Notes under the pieces: generated by a model
Told to the model about the DNA's origin: nothing
What the model saw: only the letters and a program-made list of their open reading frames with translations
Database searches by the model: none
Program-made: the position numbers and the translations under genes
DNA from: Sphingobium sp. EP60837
Lineage (GTDB): Bacteria > Pseudomonadota > Alphaproteobacteria > Sphingomonadales > Sphingomonadaceae
Length of the DNA: 64,000 bases
Assembly (NCBI RefSeq): GCF_001658005.1
Contig: NZ_CP015987.1
Span: 736,001-800,000, forward strand
Reading direction: 5' to 3'
Shown here: positions 61,625 to 64,000 of the stretch, in pieces
How positions within the stretch are numbered: position 1 is the stretch's first letter
Layout: every line of letters starts with the position of its first letter

Positions 61625-62827
61625 TCAGGCGACCTCGAACAGACCGGCAGCGCCCATGCCACCAGCAACGCACATGGAGACCACGACATATTTGACGCCG
61701 CGGCGCTTGCCCTCGATCAGGGCATGGCCGACGAGGCGCGACCCGGTCATGCCGAACGGGTGGCCGATGGCGATGCCGCCGCCATTGACGTTCAATTTTT
61801 CAGGATCGATGCCGAGCGTGCGCTGGCAGTAGATCGCCTGGCTGGCGAAGGCTTCGTTGATTTCCCACAGGCCAATGTCGTCGATTTTAAGGCCGGTGCG
61901 CTCCAGGAGCTTGGGGATGGCGAACACGGGGCCAATGCCCATTTCATCGGCACCGCAGCCGGCGACCTGGAAGCCGCGATAGACGCCCAGGATCGGCAGC
62001 CCTTCCTTCTGTGCAGTGGCGAGGTCCATGACGATCTGGGCCGACGCGCCGTCGGAGAGCTGGCTCGCATTGCCTGCGGTGATGTGCTTGCCTTCCTTGA
62101 CGACCTGGCCGTTCTTGAACACCGGCTTCAATTCGGAAAGCTTCTCGTAAGTGGTGCCCGCGCGGATGCCCTCGTCCTTGGTCAGGGTCAGTTCTTCCTT
62201 GCCGGTCTCATTGCCTTCCTTGTCGAACAGCGCCTTGGTGAGAGTGATCGGCACGATCTCGTCATCGAACTTGCCCGCTTCCTGGGCGGCGGCGGCGCGC
62301 TGCTGCGACTGGGCGGCGAAGCGGTCCTGGTCCTCGCGCGAAATACCATAGCGGTCCGCGACGATCTCGGCGGTTTCGATCATCACCATATAGGCGTTGG
62401 GATCGCGCGCCTTGATGAATTCCGAGCGGTTGCGGAAGGCGGGATAATGTTTGTCGATGGTGAGCGAGACATTCTCGACGCCGCCCGAGACGGCGCAGTC
62501 GATTTCGTCGGCGATGATGCCGCGCGCGGCGAAGGCGAGCGCGTTGAGCCCTGAGGAGCATTTGCGGTCCATCGAGAAGCCCGCGGTCGTGTCGGGGAGG
62601 ACCGAGCCATGGACGGTGAGGCGCCCGACATTGTAGCTTTGCGTGTTCCACTGGTTGGCGACGCCGAGATAGACGTCATCGACGCGCGCGGGATCGATCC
62701 CGGCGCGGGCGATGGCGGCATCGACCACATGGGAGGACATGAAGGGCGCTTCGGTGTCGTTGAAGGCGCCGCGATAGGCTTTGCCGACACCCGTGCGGGC
62801 GGTGGAGATGATGGCTGCTTCACGCAT
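61625..62827 (-). CDS. Thiolase (acetyl-CoA acetyltransferase family)
   Basis: A 400-residue type I thiolase. The nucleophilic Cys90 sits in [20 protein letters not shown] gives the Asn/His-type motif, His356 in [16 protein letters not shown] and Cys386 in [16 protein letters not shown]. The complete set of catalytic residues predicts an active enzyme that cleaves a 3-ketoacyl-CoA. ATG 62827 has AAGGA 9 nt upstream, and an in-frame extension upstream is not conserved-looking. The gap to the KSI-like gene (96 bp) holds a repeat. Confidence 0.92.
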   Translation of the reverse strand: MREAAIISTARTGVGKAYRGAFNDTEAPFMSSHVVDAAIARAGIDPARVDDVYLGVANQWNTQSYNVGRLTVHGSVLPDTTAGFSMDRKCSSGLNALAFAARGIIADEIDCAVSGGVENVSLTIDKHYPAFRNRSEFIKARDPNAYMVMIETAEIVADRYGISREDQDRFAAQSQQRAAAAQEAGKFDDEIVPITLTKALFDKEGNETGKEELTLTKDEGIRAGTTYEKLSELKPVFKNGQVVKEGKHITAGNASQLSDGASAQIVMDLATAQKEGLPILGVYRGFQVAGCGADEMGIGPVFAIPKLLERTGLKIDDIGLWEINEAFASQAIYCQRTLGIDPEKLNVNGGGIAIGHPFGMTGSRLVGHALIEGKRRGVKYVVVSMCVAGGMGAAGLFEVA

Positions 62828-62883
62828 GAGTTCAGTCCTTGTCCATTTTTTGTTGACGCATCCTCTATGCGGAAAAGTCCCAC

Positions 62884-62907
62884 CCTTCGACATGGCTCAG
62901 GGCAGGC
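62884..62907. repeat. Sphingomonad-type intergenic repeat, single copy
   Basis: CCTTCGACATGGCTCAGGG-CAGGC matches the core of the repeats near 8548 and 50205. It lies between the thiolase and KSI-like genes. Confidence 0.6.
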
Positions 62908-62922
62908 TTTTCCGCCCGATGC

Positions 62923-63390
62923 TTAAAAGCCGTGCATGTTGGCGGGCCCCCAATAGGCGCGCATTTCGACGACCTCGTTCGCCTCGTTGAAGCGAAAGGT
63001 GTCGATGACGTCGATGCGCTTGGCCCCGCCGTCGTAATTGAGGTTAACCGAGAAGGGGAAGACCGCATAGTCGCCTGCGATCCGGACCGGGCCTTCGAGC
63101 TTCAATTTCGCGCCGGTCTTCATCGATTCAGCGTAAAAGGCCCGGACCGCCTCGCGGCCGTGATGGATGGGGCTGCCGATGGGGTCTTCAACCGTCGCAT
63201 CCTGCGCATAGAGGGCGGCGACCTGGTCGGCGCTGCCCGCTTCGAACGCGGCGACATAGGCGTGGACGGCGGCTTCCATCCTGGCGGGATCTGGCATCTT
63301 GACAGGATCAGGCATGGGTGTTGCTCCAACTGGACTGGTGGCGAAAAGGCCGGACGCGAGGGCGAGAATGAGTGGGGCGCGCGCGGCCAT
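62923..63390 (-). CDS. Delta5-3-ketosteroid isomerase-like protein (NTF2 fold)
   Basis: 155 residues from ATG 63390. From residue 38 on it follows the bacterial ketosteroid isomerase almost segment by segment: AYVAAFEAGS, QDATVEDPIGS, AFYAESMK, VIDTFRFN, MRAYWGPANMHGF. Catalytic equivalents are Tyr45 (Tyr14), Asp69 (Asp38) and Asp130 (Asp99), plus Tyr86 (Tyr55). KSI moves a steroid 5,6 double bond to 4,5. The long form adds a plausible signal peptide (MAARAPLILALASGLFATSP, cleavage after VGA). A second start, ATG 63315, gives a 130-residue cytoplasmic protein of normal KSI length with GGAG 8 nt upstream. I cannot decide between them. It lies 7 bp after the MaoC gene. Confidence 0.85.
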   Translation of the reverse strand: MAARAPLILALASGLFATSPVGATPMPDPVKMPDPARMEAAVHAYVAAFEAGSADQVAALYAQDATVEDPIGSPIHHGREAVRAFYAESMKTGAKLKLEGPVRIAGDYAVFPFSVNLNYDGGAKRIDVIDTFRFNEANEVVEMRAYWGPANMHGF

Positions 63391-63397
63391 GCTGTGT

Positions 63398-63874
63398 CTA
63401 TTCGGGGAAATAGCGGTTGATGGTATCGACGATACAGGCGGGCTTGGCGCTCGGTTGACCGTCCGGGCCCTCGATCTCGACGGTGACGCGGATCACCGCC
63501 TGGATGGCGCCGCCCTTCACTTCCTCGACCGAGACGATCTCGCCCGTCCCGCGGATGCGCGATCCGACGATCACGGGGGAAAGAAAGCGGGTCTTGTCCA
63601 TGCCGACATTGACCCCTGCGGAAAAGCCGCGGACCTCGACGATCTGGGGCATGAACAGGTTGACGAGGGAGAGGGTGAGATAGCCGTGGGCGATTGTGGC
63701 GCCGAACGGACCGTCCTTGGCGCGGACCGGATCGACATGGATCCATTGATGGTCGCCCGTGCAGTCGGCAAAGGCGTCGATGCGCTCCTGCTCGACGCTC
63801 AGCCAGTCCGACGTGTCGAGCCTGGTCCCTTCCTTAGCCAGCAGCGCGCGGGGTGTTTCGAAGATGGTCGCCAT
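63398..63874 (-). CDS. MaoC-family (R)-specific enoyl-CoA hydratase-like protein
   Basis: A 158-residue single hot-dog domain. The catalytic hydratase motif is GDHQWIHVDPVRA (Asp and His) with GPFGATIAHGYLTLSLV, and a second segment VGMDKTRFLSPVIVGSRIR. MaoC hydratases hydrate 2-enoyl-CoA during side-chain and ring beta-oxidation, so it fits beside the thiolase and ACAD. It is 6 bp downstream of the SDR stop and 7 bp upstream of the KSI-like start. Confidence 0.9.
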   Translation of the reverse strand: MATIFETPRALLAKEGTRLDTSDWLSVEQERIDAFADCTGDHQWIHVDPVRAKDGPFGATIAHGYLTLSLVNLFMPQIVEVRGFSAGVNVGMDKTRFLSPVIVGSRIRGTGEIVSVEEVKGGAIQAVIRVTVEIEGPDGQPSAKPACIVDTINRYFPE

Positions 63875-63880
63875 GGCGGC

Positions 63881-64000
63881 TCAGGCCCTTTGGCTGGAGA
63901 CCGCAACGATCTCGCCGGTCATGTAGGAGGAGAGATCAGAGGCGAGGAACATCATGACATTGGCGATTTCCCAAACCTCGGCAGGACGCTTGAAGGCTTC
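63881..64000 (-). CDS. SDR, C-terminal fragment, truncated by window edge
   Basis: 39 codons and a stop: RPAEVWEIANVMMFLASDLS followed by SYMTGEIVAVSSQRA. This is the normal C-terminal helix and last strand of an SDR (FLASDLSSYMTGE). The rest lies beyond the window. It is upstream of MaoC on the same strand and probably in the same operon. Confidence 0.8.
   Translation of the reverse strand, partial: EAFKRPAEVWEIANVMMFLASDLSSYMTGEIVAVSSQRA

Noticed and set aside
1..64000. tRNA, rRNA, CRISPR array, integrase or prophage genes
   Set aside because: I looked for clover-leaf ends, regularly spaced repeats and integrase-like motifs and saw none; the only mobile-element trace is the decayed IS1182 transposase.

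Overview
High-GC bacterial DNA, most likely from a sphingomonad (Sphingobium / Novosphingobium / Sphingomonas type). The grounds are two long TonB-dependent receptors with Ala/Gln-rich leaders, a dense collection of catabolic oxidoreductase families, and three copies of a CTTCGACA-GCTCAGGGCGAACGG-type intergenic repeat that I associate with this group. No rRNA, tRNA, CRISPR array, phage or plasmid-replication gene is visible. The content is almost entirely accessory catabolism of hydrophobic, probably alicyclic or steroid/terpenoid-like compounds.

Layout. 0-2.5 kb: a hybrid PAS sensor histidine kinase. 2.7-5.1 kb: a D-aminoacylase-type amidohydrolase and a VOC protein, separated by a strong terminator. 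5.2-15.1 kb: EthD, SDR, a 3-alpha-hydroxysteroid-dehydrogenase-like SDR, an AraC regulator, a haloalkane-dehalogenase-fold hydrolase, a sulfotransferase, another SDR, a SnoaL protein, a TetR regulator, a cyclase-family hydrolase and an epimerase. 15.6-18.2 kb: TonB receptor 1. 18.2-19.4 kb: a decayed IS1182-type transposase. 19.6-25.9 kb: an unassigned protein with a possible iron-binding facial triad, a lipocalin-like protein, a frameshifted Nudix gene, an NTF2-like protein, a KstD-like flavoprotein and a divergent Baeyer-Villiger monooxygenase. 26.0-31.2 kb: four SDRs and a GMC oxidoreductase, all on the minus strand.

31.5-41.9 kb: a SRPBCC protein and a LysR regulator, then a compact plus-strand operon: quinone oxidoreductase, fused enoyl-CoA hydratase/3-hydroxyacyl-CoA dehydrogenase, acyl-CoA dehydrogenase, APH-type kinase, alpha/beta hydrolase, TIM-barrel isomerase, CxxHxxC ferredoxin and cytochrome P450. 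Two AraC regulators (41.9-43.6 kb) face a cobalamin-dependent acyl-CoA mutase operon (43.7-47.5 kb: large subunit, B12 subunit, MeaB-type GTPase, EthD protein). TonB receptor 2 follows, behind a near-perfect operator-like inverted repeat. 50.3-55.3 kb: an SDR and an EmrA/EmrB/NodT-type efflux system. 55.7-59.4 kb: SnoaL protein, zinc alcohol dehydrogenase, a VOC gene with an early nonsense codon, a DUF1214 protein and an NTF2 protein. 59.4-64.0 kb, minus strand: HSL-type esterase, acyl-CoA dehydrogenase, thiolase, a delta5-3-ketosteroid-isomerase-like protein with all three catalytic residues, a MaoC hydratase and a truncated SDR.

How they could work together (inference): TonB receptors import the substrate; P450/ferredoxin, BVMO, KstD-like, GMC and SDR enzymes oxidise it; hydrolases and SnoaL/KSI/cyclase proteins open or isomerise rings; acyl-CoA enzymes perform beta-oxidation; the mutase rearranges a branched acyl-CoA; and the ACAD + kinase pair may remove a 4-hydroxyl. 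The strongest candidate for something new is the acyl-CoA mutase: by alignment from memory, its substrate-contacting positions match none of the known mutase classes.
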